Source: Heyndrickxia sporothermodurans (GTDB lineage Bacteria > Bacillota > Bacilli > Bacillales > Bacillaceae_C). Taken from it: DNA of 64,000 bases. Where the stretch lies: positions 310,001-374,000 of the forward strand of contig BORH01000002.1 in the NCBI GenBank assembly GCA_018333075.1. Direction: 5' to 3'. Position numbers and translations under genes: made by a program. Positions 25,988 to 35,501 of the stretch are shown here, one piece after another (position 1 is the first letter of the stretch; every line of letters begins with the position of its first letter). Under the pieces are notes generated by a model. It had not been told where the DNA came from and searched no databases. It was given only the letters and a program-made list of their open reading frames with translations.

Positions 25988-26058
25988 TTTCCTACTCCTA
26001 TTTTTTACTAAATTCACAAAAGGTATTATTTACCAATTATTTCTTTTTTTCATTTTGG

Positions 26059-26778
26059 CCTGCTCTGAATGCAGTACTAATGGACTTAGAAGAGGTCAAA
26101 CCAGACTTAATTATTATTGGTGGAGATATCGTTTCTGGGCCCATGCCTAAGCAGACATTGGAACGAATTTTCTCTTTGACCGATAAGATACGTTTCATTC
26201 GTGGCAATGGAGATCGAGAAGTGGTGATAGCTTTTGATAATAAACCCCTTCCATCGACTATGTCCGAAAAAGGGCGCCAAAAAACTCAATGGGTTGCAGA
26301 CCAATTAACTAGGTCCCATCGAGATTTTTTAAATGACCTACCAGAAACTTTAACAATCAATGTTGATGGATTGGGAGATATTCTATTTTGTCATGCCACA
26401 CCAAGAAGCGATGATGAGATCTTTACACCTGCTAACTCGGAAGAACGGCTTACAAATATTTTTGCAGATATTCAGCAAAAGATTGTTGTGTGTGGACATA
26501 CCCATATCCAATTTGAACGTCAATTAGGTACTATTCGTATTCTCAATTCTGGGAGTGTAGGGATGCCATTTGCTGACGATCCAGGAGCTTACTGGCTCCT
26601 ACTTTGCCCAAATGGTTTTGAATTTCGTCGGACAGTTTACGATTTTAAGTCAGCTGCTAAAGAAATTATAGAAAGCAGAGACCCACAAGGAAATGAGTTT
26701 ATTGAAAAGAACTTGCTTAATATACCAACAACTACAGAAGCTATTGAATTTTTAGAACGAATGGCAATGCAGAAATGA
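26059..26778 (+). pseudogene. 5'-truncated metallophosphoesterase
   Basis: From P-A-L-N-A-V-L the frame reads D-L-I-I-I-G-G-D-I-V-S-G-P, R-G-N-G-D-R-E, F-C-H-A-T-P and V-C-G-H-T-H-I-Q-F, the conserved blocks of YfcE/MJ0936-type phosphoesterases. The first block (D-x-H-G-N, which binds metal and normally directly precedes L-P-A-L) is missing. Upstream codons instead read as a hydrophobic run with no RBS. Two metal ligands are therefore lost, and the enzyme should be inactive. The break lies about 70 bases from the start of the divergent DUF3267 gene. Confidence 0.78.
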
Positions 26779-27281
26779 GTGTTTTTTAAATGAAAAACAT
26801 ATCTTTATTAAATTAAATTTGGAATGTGATTAAACTTTAAAAAGGGGTAATATCTGAATTACTCGAATTTATTATTCCTGATCCTAGGAATCAATAGTTT
26901 TATAGAATTTTCAAATCCTTAGTTACACAAAAAGATTTCCCTAGAACCTAAATTAAAGATCAAAAGATAAATAAAGAATCCTACTAAAAAGGTAAATTAA
27001 TATTTTATTAAACTTCGAGTAATTCTTGATAAAACCCTTTAGCTAAGTAATATATTATAATGTCATTGATCATTTATCGTCAAAAGTTTCCTCCAGTAAT
27101 CTTAATAATAGTGGTAATTGCTTTGTGAACGAAAAGATCTTCCACCTTTATAGAAATCCCTGAATCATTTCAATTTATCTTCTTTTAGAAAAATCTACTA
27201 TAATTGGTAATTGTGATATCATATAAGAGGGGCGATGTACGTACAAAGACATTAAGCATTTATATTAAAAAGGAGATTAAA
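26779..27281. other. Intergenic stretch, no gene seen
   Basis: About 500 AT-rich bases between the phosphoesterase relic and the lipoprotein gene. I see no open frame with an RBS, no core repeat and no strong hairpin. Confidence 0.6.
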
Positions 27282-27863
27282 ATGAAGAAATATACTTTAT
27301 ATCTATTAATGGCGTTCACTATTGTATTGATGTATGCTTGTTCACACGATACAACACCTAATGACGCAAGCAATGAAGAATCTGTTAGCAATGTTGCTAT
27401 TAAAATTCCAGAAGATATATTTGATTCTAATAAAAAGAATGAAAATATTAATGAAGATGAAATGAAAGAAAGTATAAAAAATTATTTGGATTATAGTCAT
27501 GCGTTAACTGAAACTATCTTTTCAATTTATGATGAGAATGTTACTGAATCTGATCGAGAAAAATTACAAAAACTACTAGATCAAGCAAAAAGGAATGATG
27601 CAAATTTCAAGGATTTTATTAGTAATAATAATATACCTGATGATTATAAAAAACCTTCAAAGGATATCAATGAATTTGTTTCATCAGTAATGGCAGTATC
27701 ATTACAACTAGATGAAGAAATTGGTAAAATATTCGAAAATGGTGATTTAACAGATATATCAAATTTTTCTTCAAAGCATTTTACTAAAGCTAATGGAAGG
27801 AAGCAAAAAGAAATCGAAAAGTTTTTGAACAAAAAAAATATTAAAACCACCTATTTCGATTAA
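27282..27863 (+). CDS. NDxxF-motif lipoprotein
   Basis: The 193-residue protein opens with M-K-K-Y, a hydrophobic signal segment and the lipobox-like L-M-Y-A-C (Cys at about 20), so it should be anchored outside the membrane. The mature part is helical and highly charged. It contains N-D-A-N-F, the motif that names the NDxxF lipoprotein family. The start at 27282 follows AAAAAGGAGATTAAA. Role unknown. A terminator follows. Confidence 0.8.
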   Translation: MKKYTLYLLMAFTIVLMYACSHDTTPNDASNEESVSNVAIKIPEDIFDSNKKNENINEDEMKESIKNYLDYSHALTETIFSIYDENVTESDREKLQKLLDQAKRNDANFKDFISNNNIPDDYKKPSKDINEFVSSVMAVSLQLDEEIGKIFENGDLTDISNFSSKHFTKANGRKQKEIEKFLNKKNIKTTYFD

Positions 27864-27901
27864 TAGTGATATACATAAAGAAATTAAAGGATATATCATA
27901 T

Positions 27902-27952
27902 ATACCCTTCAAAGTAATCACTAAAAAAGTGTCACTTTGAAGGGTATTTTTT
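27902..27952 (+). terminator. Terminator after the lipoprotein gene
   Basis: ATACCCTTCAAAGT pairs perfectly with ACTTTGAAGGGTAT, followed by six T. Confidence 0.9.
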
Positions 27953-27995
27953 GTGAAGGACTATAAAATTTTATATTTAATCCATGTTAACTAAT

Positions 27996-28070
27996 TAGAG
28001 CAATGTCTATGTTAATACCGCTACTCCTTCAACTCTTACCCCCTATTGTTTAAATGTATTACTTCACAAA
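27996..28070 (-). repeat. Core repeat, copy l, with attached hairpin
   Basis: The minus strand reads TTTGTGAAGTAATACATTT, AAACAATAGGGGGTAAGAG, TTGAAGGAGTAGCG, then GTATTAACATAGACATTGCTC. It is homologous to copy h over more than 60 bases. The hairpin has decayed in one arm. Confidence 0.75.
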
Positions 28071-28099
28071 CTCTATTAAAATAATTATAAGTATAAAAA

Positions 28100-28136
28100 T
28101 AAAAAGCCTTATTACATTTCTTATATAACAAGGCTT
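28100..28136 (-). terminator. Terminator after the MFS gene
   Basis: AAAGCCTT pairs with AAGGCTTT around a 19-base loop, with a T run on the minus strand. Confidence 0.75.
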
Positions 28137-28216
28137 TCATTTTAATTTAAATATAATCTCTGTTAATTCTGAAAATGACTAATAAAATTATTTAATTTAT
28201 TATTTTTAAAACTGTT

Positions 28217-29488
28217 TTAAACTCGACCTCTACGAGACCATATTACAATAGGTATAAGAAGTAATGATAAAAGCCCTCCACTTAAAGATAATGTAGCATA
28301 ACTTGTATTTGCTACTACCATTCCCGAAAGAGCACCGCCAGAAGCCCCTGCTAATGCAATAAAAACATCGAGGGTTCCTTGAATTTTTGCTCGTGTTGAA
28401 GGCTCTGAAGAATCAACTATTTGAGCAGTACCACTGATTAAACCAAAGTTCCATCCCAATCCAAGTAAAGAAAGAGCAATCACTAATAAAACCATTGAAT
28501 CACTTGGTGCTAATGCTGCTAATACGCCAGCGAATAACAATGTAATTCCTGAAGCTATACTCATTGCTGTTCGACCGATTTTATCAACAAGAACGCCTGT
28601 TACAAGCGAGGGTAGATACATTGAACCAATATGAAATCCAATAACAATTCCTACTTCAGATAAACTATGCCCATGATGTTTCATATGGACCGGTGTCATA
28701 GTCATAATAGCAACCATAACAATTTGAGTCAGAACCATAACTGTTGCACCGACCATAAGACCGCTTTTATTTCTTGCTATATTTACGGAACCTGATTTAT
28801 TATCATACTCTTTTTCTTGCTTATATACTGCAATCCTTTTGGCAATATCTAATGGATCAGGACGCAACATAATAAAAAGTACAATACCTGCCAAGATAAA
28901 TGCTGTAGCTGATAAAATAAATGGCCCTGCAAGAGAAGGTACTCCAATAAATACAGCAAATTTACCCATAATTTCTACTAAATTCGGCCCCGCAACTGCC
29001 CCGAATGTTGTCATAACCATTGTAGTACTGATCGCAGTTGCTCGCTGTTTATTGTTTGCTAAATCAGTCCCTGCATATCGAGCTTGTAAATTTGTCGCAG
29101 TTCCTGCACCATAAATTAAGAGGGATGCAAATAATAAAATGACACTATTCAACATGGCAGCAATCACTACGCCAATTGCTCCGAGTCCACCTACAATAAA
29201 ACCAGTCGATAAACCCGTACGACGTCCATAACGTTGTGAAAGTTTTCCTACAATAAAAGCTGCCCCTGCCGATCCCAAAGTAAATAAAGCTGACGGAACT
29301 CCTGCATAGGCATCTGTTCCAAGCATTTGTTGAGCCAAAAGAGCACCTACTGTAACCCCTGCCGCAAGTCCTGCTCCTCCAAATATTTGTGATAGACTCA
29401 CAACGAACAATACACGTCTATATATTTTTTTTAGATTTTCTGGTGAATCTATAAAACTCTCAATAGAGTCTTGTTCCTTAGCCAACAC
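28217..29488 (-). CDS. MFS transporter
   Basis: The 423-residue major facilitator has about 12 hydrophobic helices. The loop between helices 2 and 3 carries the family signature G-K-L-S-Q-R-Y-G-R-R (about 81-90), and a related G-V-L-V-D-K-I-G-R lies in the second half. The substrate is not evident. It is the last gene of an operon with an ArsR-rhodanese regulator and a broken DsrE-like gene, which suggests export of a sulfur compound or a toxic oxyanion. That is an inference from neighbours only. Confidence 0.85.
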   Translation of the reverse strand: MLAKEQDSIESFIDSPENLKKIYRRVLFVVSLSQIFGGAGLAAGVTVGALLAQQMLGTDAYAGVPSALFTLGSAGAAFIVGKLSQRYGRRTGLSTGFIVGGLGAIGVVIAAMLNSVILLFASLLIYGAGTATNLQARYAGTDLANNKQRATAISTTMVMTTFGAVAGPNLVEIMGKFAVFIGVPSLAGPFILSATAFILAGIVLFIMLRPDPLDIAKRIAVYKQEKEYDNKSGSVNIARNKSGLMVGATVMVLTQIVMVAIMTMTPVHMKHHGHSLSEVGIVIGFHIGSMYLPSLVTGVLVDKIGRTAMSIASGITLLFAGVLAALAPSDSMVLLVIALSLLGLGWNFGLISGTAQIVDSSEPSTRAKIQGTLDVFIALAGASGGALSGMVVANTSYATLSLSGGLLSLLLIPIVIWSRRGRV

Positions 29489-29528
29489 TTATAAACACCT
29501 ACTTAAATTAATTTTTTCATCTTTGAAA

Positions 29529-29840
29529 TTAAAACGTAACCATACGGTCAGCCCATTCTACAACCTTCACCTAATCATCCATTGTAGAAACTGGACATGA
29601 AGAAGTTCTTCTAATAATCTCGATTTTAAACATGTTCCACAAGCCAAGAGTTCCCCATTAATTCTTCAAATCTCTGCATTTCTTCCTTAACTTTAATCCT
29701 TGAATGTACAATGTTTTCACATTCAACAGCTTCACCCTTTAGAAATATTTTTGACTTCATTTTCTTTCTTCATTGCAGTATTTGCATACCTAAAAGCATT
29801 CCACGCTTTCTCAGGCTCTTTGTTTCCAAAATTTAATACC
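29529..29840 (-). pseudogene. Frameshifted DsrE/DsrF-like protein
   Basis: Three frames together give L-N-F-G-N-K-E-P-E-K-A-W-N-A-F-R-Y-A-N-T-A, then K-I-F-L-L-G-E-A-V-E-C-E-like and E-E-M-Q-R-F-E-E-L-M-G, then L-A-C-G-T-C-L-K-S-R and K-V-V-E-W-A-D-R-M-V-T-F before the stop. This is the layout of DsrE-family sulfur-transfer proteins, with the conserved A-C-G-x-C. At least three shifts and loss of the start codon make it non-functional. It lies between the ArsR-rhodanese gene and the transporter, with 17-40 base gaps. Confidence 0.75.
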
Positions 29841-29857
29841 TAAATCCCCCCATTTAA

Positions 29858-30508
29858 TTATTTTGCTATTCTTTGCCATTCAATAACGCCATCTTCCAAT
29901 CGAAATGCATTAATTCCTTTTGCCTTCAATATTTTCACTGCTTCTGCTGACATTAAACAGTAAGGTCCTCTGCAATAAGCAACAACATCACTATTAACCG
30001 GTAAAGATGAAAGCTTATCTTCCAATTCTTCAATAGGTATTGAAACAGCACCTGGAATATGTGCCTTTTCATATTCTTCTCTCGGTCGTACATCCAGTAG
30101 TAAGACCTCACCTTTATCCATTCGAGTGATAAGTTCTGAAAGCGTTACTCCTTCTATGCCAAGTTGTTCATTTAAAAATTCTTCTTTTATTTGTTGAACT
30201 TGAACTAGCTGCTTTTCTGATAAAGCATGAAATGTAGTTAAAAAATCAGAAATTACATCATCAGCTAGTTCATAAATAACAAAGTTTCCTTCCTTTTTAA
30301 AATCAACTAACCTTGAATTGAAAAGAGTTTTCAAGTGTTGAGAAACATTAGCTACTGACATAGCTGTACATTTTGCTAGGGCCTCAACAGACTTAGGACC
30401 TTGTGATAATAGATCAAGAATCTCCAACCGTTTAGGACTTGATAAACTTTTACCTATCCTTGCGAACTCTTGATATAATAAATCCTTTACATCACGTTCA
30501 TTAATCAT
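29858..30508 (-). CDS. ArsR-family regulator fused to a rhodanese domain
   Basis: The 216-residue product has an N-terminal winged helix-turn-helix of the ArsR type (about 8-100; L-S-S-P-K-R-L-E-I-L and S-V-A-N-V-S-Q-H-L-K-T-L). The C-terminal rhodanese domain (about 120-215) contains L-L-D-V-R-P-R-E-E-Y and the active-site loop C-R-G-P-Y-C. Such fusions probably sense persulfides or related sulfur species through the catalytic cysteine. A 13-bp inverted repeat directly upstream is a likely autoregulatory operator. Confidence 0.92.
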   Translation of the reverse strand: MINERDVKDLLYQEFARIGKSLSSPKRLEILDLLSQGPKSVEALAKCTAMSVANVSQHLKTLFNSRLVDFKKEGNFVIYELADDVISDFLTTFHALSEKQLVQVQQIKEEFLNEQLGIEGVTLSELITRMDKGEVLLLDVRPREEYEKAHIPGAVSIPIEELEDKLSSLPVNSDVVAYCRGPYCLMSAEAVKILKAKGINAFRLEDGVIEWQRIAK

Positions 30509-30521
30509 TTAATTTCCCCTT

Positions 30522-30555
30522 TTCAACTATTCAATTAATCTATTGAATAGTTGAA
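30522..30555. promoter_or_regulatory. Probable ArsR-type operator
   Basis: TTCAACTATTCAA and TTGAATAGTTGAA form a perfect 13-bp inverted repeat around 8 bases. It lies 13 bases upstream of the ArsR-rhodanese start codon. Confidence 0.8.
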
Positions 30556-30988
30556 TTGTAATTATAAATGCAATCATAGTCAATTACTTTATCTTGAACA
30601 AACCTACTTAATCTAGTTAGTTCAAAAAAATATTTAATTTCTTTATAGATTTTAATCGACTTTATTTTTAATTTTCACTTTATACAAAAAGACCGTTCGG
30701 ATTGAATCTTTTTATGTTTCCTTTTGAACTAAACTGCCATTCAGCTTAGTAACTTCAACAAAAACAAACATTAATCCTGCTTGGATAATGCAAAAACACC
30801 ATCTACAATTCGGAGAGTATACTACACAGTTTCTAATATGACCATATTAACATCTCCTTGAAAACCTACCAAAAGCGAACCAATATTAAAAGGAAATCCC
30901 CAAATTCTCCTGCCCTAATTTGATACTAATAGAACTGTTCTAATCATATTCTTATAAAAGAAAACAATAAGTAGAGGTGAGAAATTAG
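30556..30988. other. Intergenic stretch with one core repeat
   Basis: About 430 bases between divergent genes. It contains core repeat m and presumably the promoters of both genes. No coding sequence seen. Confidence 0.6.
30719..30785 (-). repeat. Core repeat, copy m
   Basis: The minus strand reads GCAGGATTAATG, TTTGTTTTTGTTGAAG, TTACTAAGCTGAATGGCAG, TTTAGTTCAAAAGG. The whole segment aligns with copy k without its long hairpin. Confidence 0.75.
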
Positions 30989-32419
30989 TTGATAAAAGTT
31001 AAAGTTAATTTACGGCCCATAGTTAGTAAGATAAATTTACCCACTGTTTTGAAAACGACTATACTTCCGGGTGACTCAATTGAAAGATTATTTATTGCAA
31101 CCCAGGTAGGAGAGATCTTTTACATTGGAAACGGGGGGTTAAGGACTTTTTTAGATATTCGCCCGCGAATTATAAAGCTAGGTACTTCTGAACCAGGTGT
31201 TTCTGGTCGAGGATATGATGAACGGGGATTGCTGGGGCTGGCGTTTCATCCCCAATTTTATTATAATGGTCTTTTTTATCTTCATTATTCAGTAGCTGGA
31301 ACACAAGGTCCAGGTGCTCTTTCTGAACATTTTAAACCTAACCCGTGTGATCCCGAAACCTTAAACCTAAGATGGGTAAATAGAGAAACACAATATGATC
31401 ATATTGATACAGTGGAAGAATGGATTTTACAACGAAAAAGTCAACCTCAAAAACGACGGACATTACTTAACTTAAGAAGACCATTTTTTAATCATAATGG
31501 TGTCAATAGCTTAAACTTTTCACCTGAAACCGGAAAACTTGTTTTTACAACTGGTGATGGTGGAGCAGGCTATGATCCATTTAATTTAAGTCAGGATGAT
31601 TTGGAGATATTCGGTAAAATAATCGAAATTGATGTAGGGAAGAATACATTTATCAATAATCCACCCGTAGTCACACGTTTTAATGAGCTTCCCGCACCTA
31701 TTCAGGAAATGCTTACAGTAATTGCCAAAGGGGTTCGCAATATACCAGGCATATCATTTCAAAGGTTTGGAAATCAGTATTTCAAATATGTGGGAAATGT
31801 CGGACAGGATTTGGTAGAGTCGGTTTTTTCATTTGTTCATTATAAACCAATACCGGTTACTCAGCTTATTCAGGCTTCTTTAATGAAATCTAAACCTAAC
31901 CAAGAAGGATTTATTAACCTTGGCTGGCGAGGGTGGGAAGGTACATTTCCTACTTCGTTTATAAGGGGCTGCTCTGAAAATCCGACTTCGGAAGAGAAAA
32001 CAATTGCATATTACAATGAAGCAATAAAAACTTCAGTGAAACGTCTTCAGCCTCTAACTAGTTATTTTCATAAAGATCCCCGCCCCGAAAAGTTTGGAGG
32101 AACTGCACTTACAGGAGTGCAAGTCTATATGGGGAATGGAATCCCCGGTTTAACAGGTAGCGTAGTGTTTACCGATCTTGCACAGAATAAAGAATCCGGG
32201 CCTCCTGTTAGAGGGGTTTTAGCCTATACCAGGGTAAGAACAGATTGTAAACTAAATGATTTTAGTGTGATAGAAACCGATTATAAGTTGGGGTCTCAAT
32301 CAGCATATTATGTTAGTTTAGGAGCGAGTCTGGATCAAACCAGACTATATTTAGGGGTTTATGGCTCTATGAAAGTGACTGATTTAAACCAAGGTACAGT
32401 TTTAGAAATTGTTCCATGA
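30989..32419 (+). CDS. PQQ-dependent sugar dehydrogenase-like beta-propeller
   Basis: The 476-residue product belongs to the soluble glucose/sorbosone dehydrogenase family. G-L-L-G-L-A-F-H-P-Q-F (about 80-90), N-H-N-G-V-N-S-L-N-F-S-P (about 168-179) and T-G-D-G-G-A-G-Y-D-P (about 187-196) are its conserved blades. G-W-R-G-W-E-G follows near 312. There is no signal peptide, so unlike most members it is not obviously exported. The start is a TTG at 30989 after AGAGGTGAG. No PQQ biosynthesis genes are nearby. The reaction is unproven. Confidence 0.82.
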   Translation: MIKVKVNLRPIVSKINLPTVLKTTILPGDSIERLFIATQVGEIFYIGNGGLRTFLDIRPRIIKLGTSEPGVSGRGYDERGLLGLAFHPQFYYNGLFYLHYSVAGTQGPGALSEHFKPNPCDPETLNLRWVNRETQYDHIDTVEEWILQRKSQPQKRRTLLNLRRPFFNHNGVNSLNFSPETGKLVFTTGDGGAGYDPFNLSQDDLEIFGKIIEIDVGKNTFINNPPVVTRFNELPAPIQEMLTVIAKGVRNIPGISFQRFGNQYFKYVGNVGQDLVESVFSFVHYKPIPVTQLIQASLMKSKPNQEGFINLGWRGWEGTFPTSFIRGCSENPTSEEKTIAYYNEAIKTSVKRLQPLTSYFHKDPRPEKFGGTALTGVQVYMGNGIPGLTGSVVFTDLAQNKESGPPVRGVLAYTRVRTDCKLNDFSVIETDYKLGSQSAYYVSLGASLDQTRLYLGVYGSMKVTDLNQGTVLEIVP

Positions 32420-32599
32420 TTTATACCTAAAAAATTCGACTTAATACCCGATAAACCTCTTTCTTACAAGAGTATACTAGCATCATCTCTCAAGTTTTCA
32501 ATTAATAGCCAAAAATAAGTGTTTTTTAGGTACAAATACAATCAATTTAAAATAGAGTACATACTTTACAAAAGAGCAGCAAAATTAGGAGGTGTTTAG

Positions 32600-32749
32600 A
32601 TGAGTGACTCTACTGGAGGTAGTGGTAGTTTTGCCCTGATTGTCGTATTATTTATTCTATTAATTATTGTTGGTGCTTCATATCTTGGAGGAAGTAGCGG
32701 CGGAGGAGACCCTGTATTTATTGGTGGATTTTTCCCATTCTTTTGGTGA
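32600..32749 (+). CDS. YjcZ-family sporulation protein
   Basis: The 49-residue peptide begins M-S-D-S-T-G-G-S-G-S and has a single hydrophobic helix F-A-L-I-V-V-L-F-I-L-L-I-I-V-G-A, typical of YjcZ. It ends with a glycine-rich, aromatic tail (G-G-F-F-P-F-F-W). AGGAGGTGTTTAG precedes the ATG. Members are small spore-associated membrane peptides of unknown role. A terminator follows. Confidence 0.88.
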   Translation: MSDSTGGSGSFALIVVLFILLIIVGASYLGGSSGGGDPVFIGGFFPFFW

Positions 32750-32797
32750 TTTTTTTTAAGTTGATCAATGCCTTATATTGTATGTTGTTAAGATATA

Positions 32798-32835
32798 CTA
32801 GAAGGAATGGGTCTCCCCATTTCTTCTAGTTTTAA
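32798..32835 (+). terminator. Terminator after yjcZ-like gene
   Basis: CTAGAAGGAATGGG pairs with CCCATTTCTTCTAG with one mismatch, followed by TTTT. Confidence 0.8.
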
Positions 32836-33043
32836 TATGATTTTATCCTATCTTTGGAATTATATATCTTAAAAGTCATTAGCAAAAGTTCCCCAAAAAT
32901 TAACCATTTCTTAAATAAGAAGTGACCTTTTAAAAACCGACTAGAAGATATCATATGTAGTTTTTTATATTTCGTAGCTATTTCCATGTCTTTTTTTTAC
33001 TGTAACCATTAAAGATTAATTTCATATAATATATCTACTTGGT

Positions 33044-33565
33044 TCAGCTTAGTTGATCATTATCTAAAGCTAGCTTTTTCTTCAATTCCCCAGCTTCCCA
33101 ACCTTTACAAACATCTACCCAATCTTTTGCAGCAGAAAATTCCCATAATTCTTCATTTGTTAATTCAATAGCAGAATTAACACTACCACATGCAGGAAAA
33201 ACAGATTGAAACCTCTTTAATGATACATCAAGATAAGTATCTAACTCGTTTGCTAATCCAAATGGACAAACTCCCCCAATTGCATGACCAGTTTGTTCAA
33301 GCACTTCTTCTGGTGTTAGCATTTTTGCTTTAATGCCAAAAGTATTACGGAATTTCTTATTATCTATTTTTGTATCACCTGCAGCAACAACTAATATAGC
33401 CTTCTCAGATTGTCCTCTGAAGGATAGTGTTTTTGCGATACGTGCAGGTATACAACCAATTGTTTCAGCAGCTTTTTCTACAGTTGCACTTGATGTATCA
33501 AATACCATTACATCCTGTTCACGATTCACTTGTTTAAAAAAAGCTTGAACACTTTCAAATGACAT
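33044..33565 (-). CDS. YbaK/EbsC-family aminoacyl-tRNA deacylase
   Basis: The 173-residue product matches the YbaK/ProX fold that clears mischarged tRNA in trans. It shows I-A-K-T-L-S-F (about 43-49) with the conserved Lys, V-V-A-A-G-D (about 59-64), G-H-A-I-G-G-V-C-P-F-G (about 92-102) and a C-terminal V-F-P-A-C-G-S-V-N-S. It resembles YwhH of B. subtilis. Exact tRNA specificity is unknown. The gene is monocistronic. Confidence 0.88.
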   Translation of the reverse strand: MSFESVQAFFKQVNREQDVMVFDTSSATVEKAAETIGCIPARIAKTLSFRGQSEKAILVVAAGDTKIDNKKFRNTFGIKAKMLTPEEVLEQTGHAIGGVCPFGLANELDTYLDVSLKRFQSVFPACGSVNSAIELTNEELWEFSAAKDWVDVCKGWEAGELKKKLALDNDQLS

Positions 33566-33761
33566 GTTACCACCCTTTCAGCCCTTTTAGTTATGTGAAA
33601 TGATAACATATTTGTCTACAATAATGAAACGAATTGTTTAATAAAAAGAATTTTTCTGAATGATGCACTTGTAAATACTATACATAAGTAAAATAGTAAT
33701 ATATATCGAAGGGTCTCCCACAAACTTATTAATCGGGGAAACCCATTGGTTTACTCTCAAA

Positions 33762-35501
33762 TCAATAAGATTTAGAAAGCTCCTTCTCTATATTCGACAA
33801 CAATCCAATTACTTCTTTTGACGCTTCCTCGAGTTGTATAAAAGCTTCCTGGGCCCCTGAAACATTATTGTTCTTATAACTAACGATTGCTTGCTTCGCA
33901 TAATGATGCACAGCTTTATGTGGATTCTCTAATTGTTTATATGTATAACTATTTCTCACACTGGCCGGTAAATCACTATAATACCATTTGCCGAGTCTAC
34001 ATTCCTCATGAGATATGATTTTGTTCAAATCAATGGTTTCAACTCCTAGTATCATATTGTATACTTTCCATTTCCATAGGAGATGATCTGTTATCGTTAC
34101 CCTAATAATATCTTGAGAATATAGCTTCACATTAATACCGAAGAATGTATTGCGATATTCCTCCATTCGCTTACTTAGTTCAAATACATGTCTTGCAGTT
34201 AGATTAGCAATTTCTTGTGTATTCATGCTATGTTCGTATATTTTATTATTCCGTTTGGCAATATCTAAGATTGTCGAAGTTTGCTCTTCATTCATTGCCG
34301 CAATTTGTGAGGTATCAATATTAATTTCCTCCATTGCATTAACAATATCTTTGAGAGCATCGCCTGCATATTCAGCTCTATGTACACTATGATCGACCAA
34401 TTCTCCTGTTTGGTGGATTTGTTCTGTTACTTGATTCGCAACAATTTGAAGTGATTCCATATTAGTTGTAATCTGAATGATTTGTTCTTTTGTATGTTCA
34501 GATAATTTCCGTACCTCTTGAGCTACGACTGCAAATCCTTTCCCATGCTCACCTGCTCTTGCCGCTTCTATACTAGCATTGAGAGCCAATAAATTTGTTT
34601 GCTCTGCAACTCCTTTAATAATTTTAACGACATTTTTTGTTTGTTCAATTTCTTGGTTTAGCTTACTCACCTCTTTAATCACTTGTTCATAAACATTTCC
34701 TACCTGTTGAATGTCATTAAGTGTTTCACTAACAATTTTTTTGCTTTGTTCAGCCGATTGTACCGCGCCCTCAGTACCTTTAGACACTTTCATTGCATAG
34801 TTTGTAACCTCTTGAATAGAAGCACGAATTTCTTCCGAAGCTAAATTCACACTGTGCGTTTCTTCAATTTGCTGTTCCATCCCCATGATTAATTGCTTGG
34901 TTGAATTTAATTGGGTTGTGTGATTTAACAAATCTGAAACATCAAATAAAAATGTTTTAAAGGTATTTTCCATATATATCTCAACTATTAATTGTTGATC
35001 AAATGCACCTAATTTTTGAATAGCAAGTATTGTTTCAGACAACTGTTTTCGTTTATAATGCGAATGTTCAATTACAAGTGAAACCAGCATTTGAATGAGC
35101 ATGTGATGGGCGGAAATAAAATGATCCGCTGTTAAATGGATTCGACTATGTACTTTTCCAACAATTGTTCTAGTTTTAATATAGTTATGGTCTACTTCTG
35201 CTTTAAGAAATTCTTCTAGATACTTTTCTAACGTTTCTTTTAAGCGATCTAAACTAGAATGGTGGCTAATTATCTTCTGTAAATGCTCTACTGAGGTGAT
35301 ATTATAATAAAATTGTTCAATTATTTCTTTTTTATAAGGAGTTAATATAACAGCTGCCTCTCTTACATGCTTTAATGTCTCCTCAGTTATTCCTAAAAAA
35401 GATAATCGTGCTTTCTCACGTTCATCCACTTGTTTAATGTTCGTCATCCCAAAGTTTAAATCTTCATTTAATGTTGTGGCTTTTTTTGTAAAAATTGTCA
35501 T
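33762..35501 (-). CDS. Globin-coupled chemoreceptor with C-terminal CZB domain
   Basis: The 579-residue soluble receptor has no membrane segment. Residues about 20-180 form a protoglobin sensor like HemAT, with the probable proximal heme His at 118 (V-H-S-R-I-H-L). About 200-430 is a methyl-accepting signalling domain, with the hairpin tip [18 protein letters not shown]. About 440-579 is a CZB zinc-binding domain ([11 protein letters not shown] and H-K-A-V-H-H-Y-A). B. subtilis HemAT lacks the last part. The start at 35501 follows TTGGAGG. It would sense oxygen and perhaps zinc or oxidants. Confidence 0.9.
   Translation of the reverse strand: MTIFTKKATTLNEDLNFGMTNIKQVDEREKARLSFLGITEETLKHVREAAVILTPYKKEIIEQFYYNITSVEHLQKIISHHSSLDRLKETLEKYLEEFLKAEVDHNYIKTRTIVGKVHSRIHLTADHFISAHHMLIQMLVSLVIEHSHYKRKQLSETILAIQKLGAFDQQLIVEIYMENTFKTFLFDVSDLLNHTTQLNSTKQLIMGMEQQIEETHSVNLASEEIRASIQEVTNYAMKVSKGTEGAVQSAEQSKKIVSETLNDIQQVGNVYEQVIKEVSKLNQEIEQTKNVVKIIKGVAEQTNLLALNASIEAARAGEHGKGFAVVAQEVRKLSEHTKEQIIQITTNMESLQIVANQVTEQIHQTGELVDHSVHRAEYAGDALKDIVNAMEEINIDTSQIAAMNEEQTSTILDIAKRNNKIYEHSMNTQEIANLTARHVFELSKRMEEYRNTFFGINVKLYSQDIIRVTITDHLLWKWKVYNMILGVETIDLNKIISHEECRLGKWYYSDLPASVRNSYTYKQLENPHKAVHHYAKQAIVSYKNNNVSGAQEAFIQLEEASKEVIGLLSNIEKELSKSY

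Noticed and set aside
16490-30785. Calling the core repeats integron attC sites
   Set aside because: They lack the paired R-box architecture of attC, and no integron integrase is in the window. Only the same-orientation spacing is similar.
16490-30785. CRISPR array
   Set aside because: Spacing between the repeats is hundreds to thousands of bases with genes between them, and copies diverge too much.
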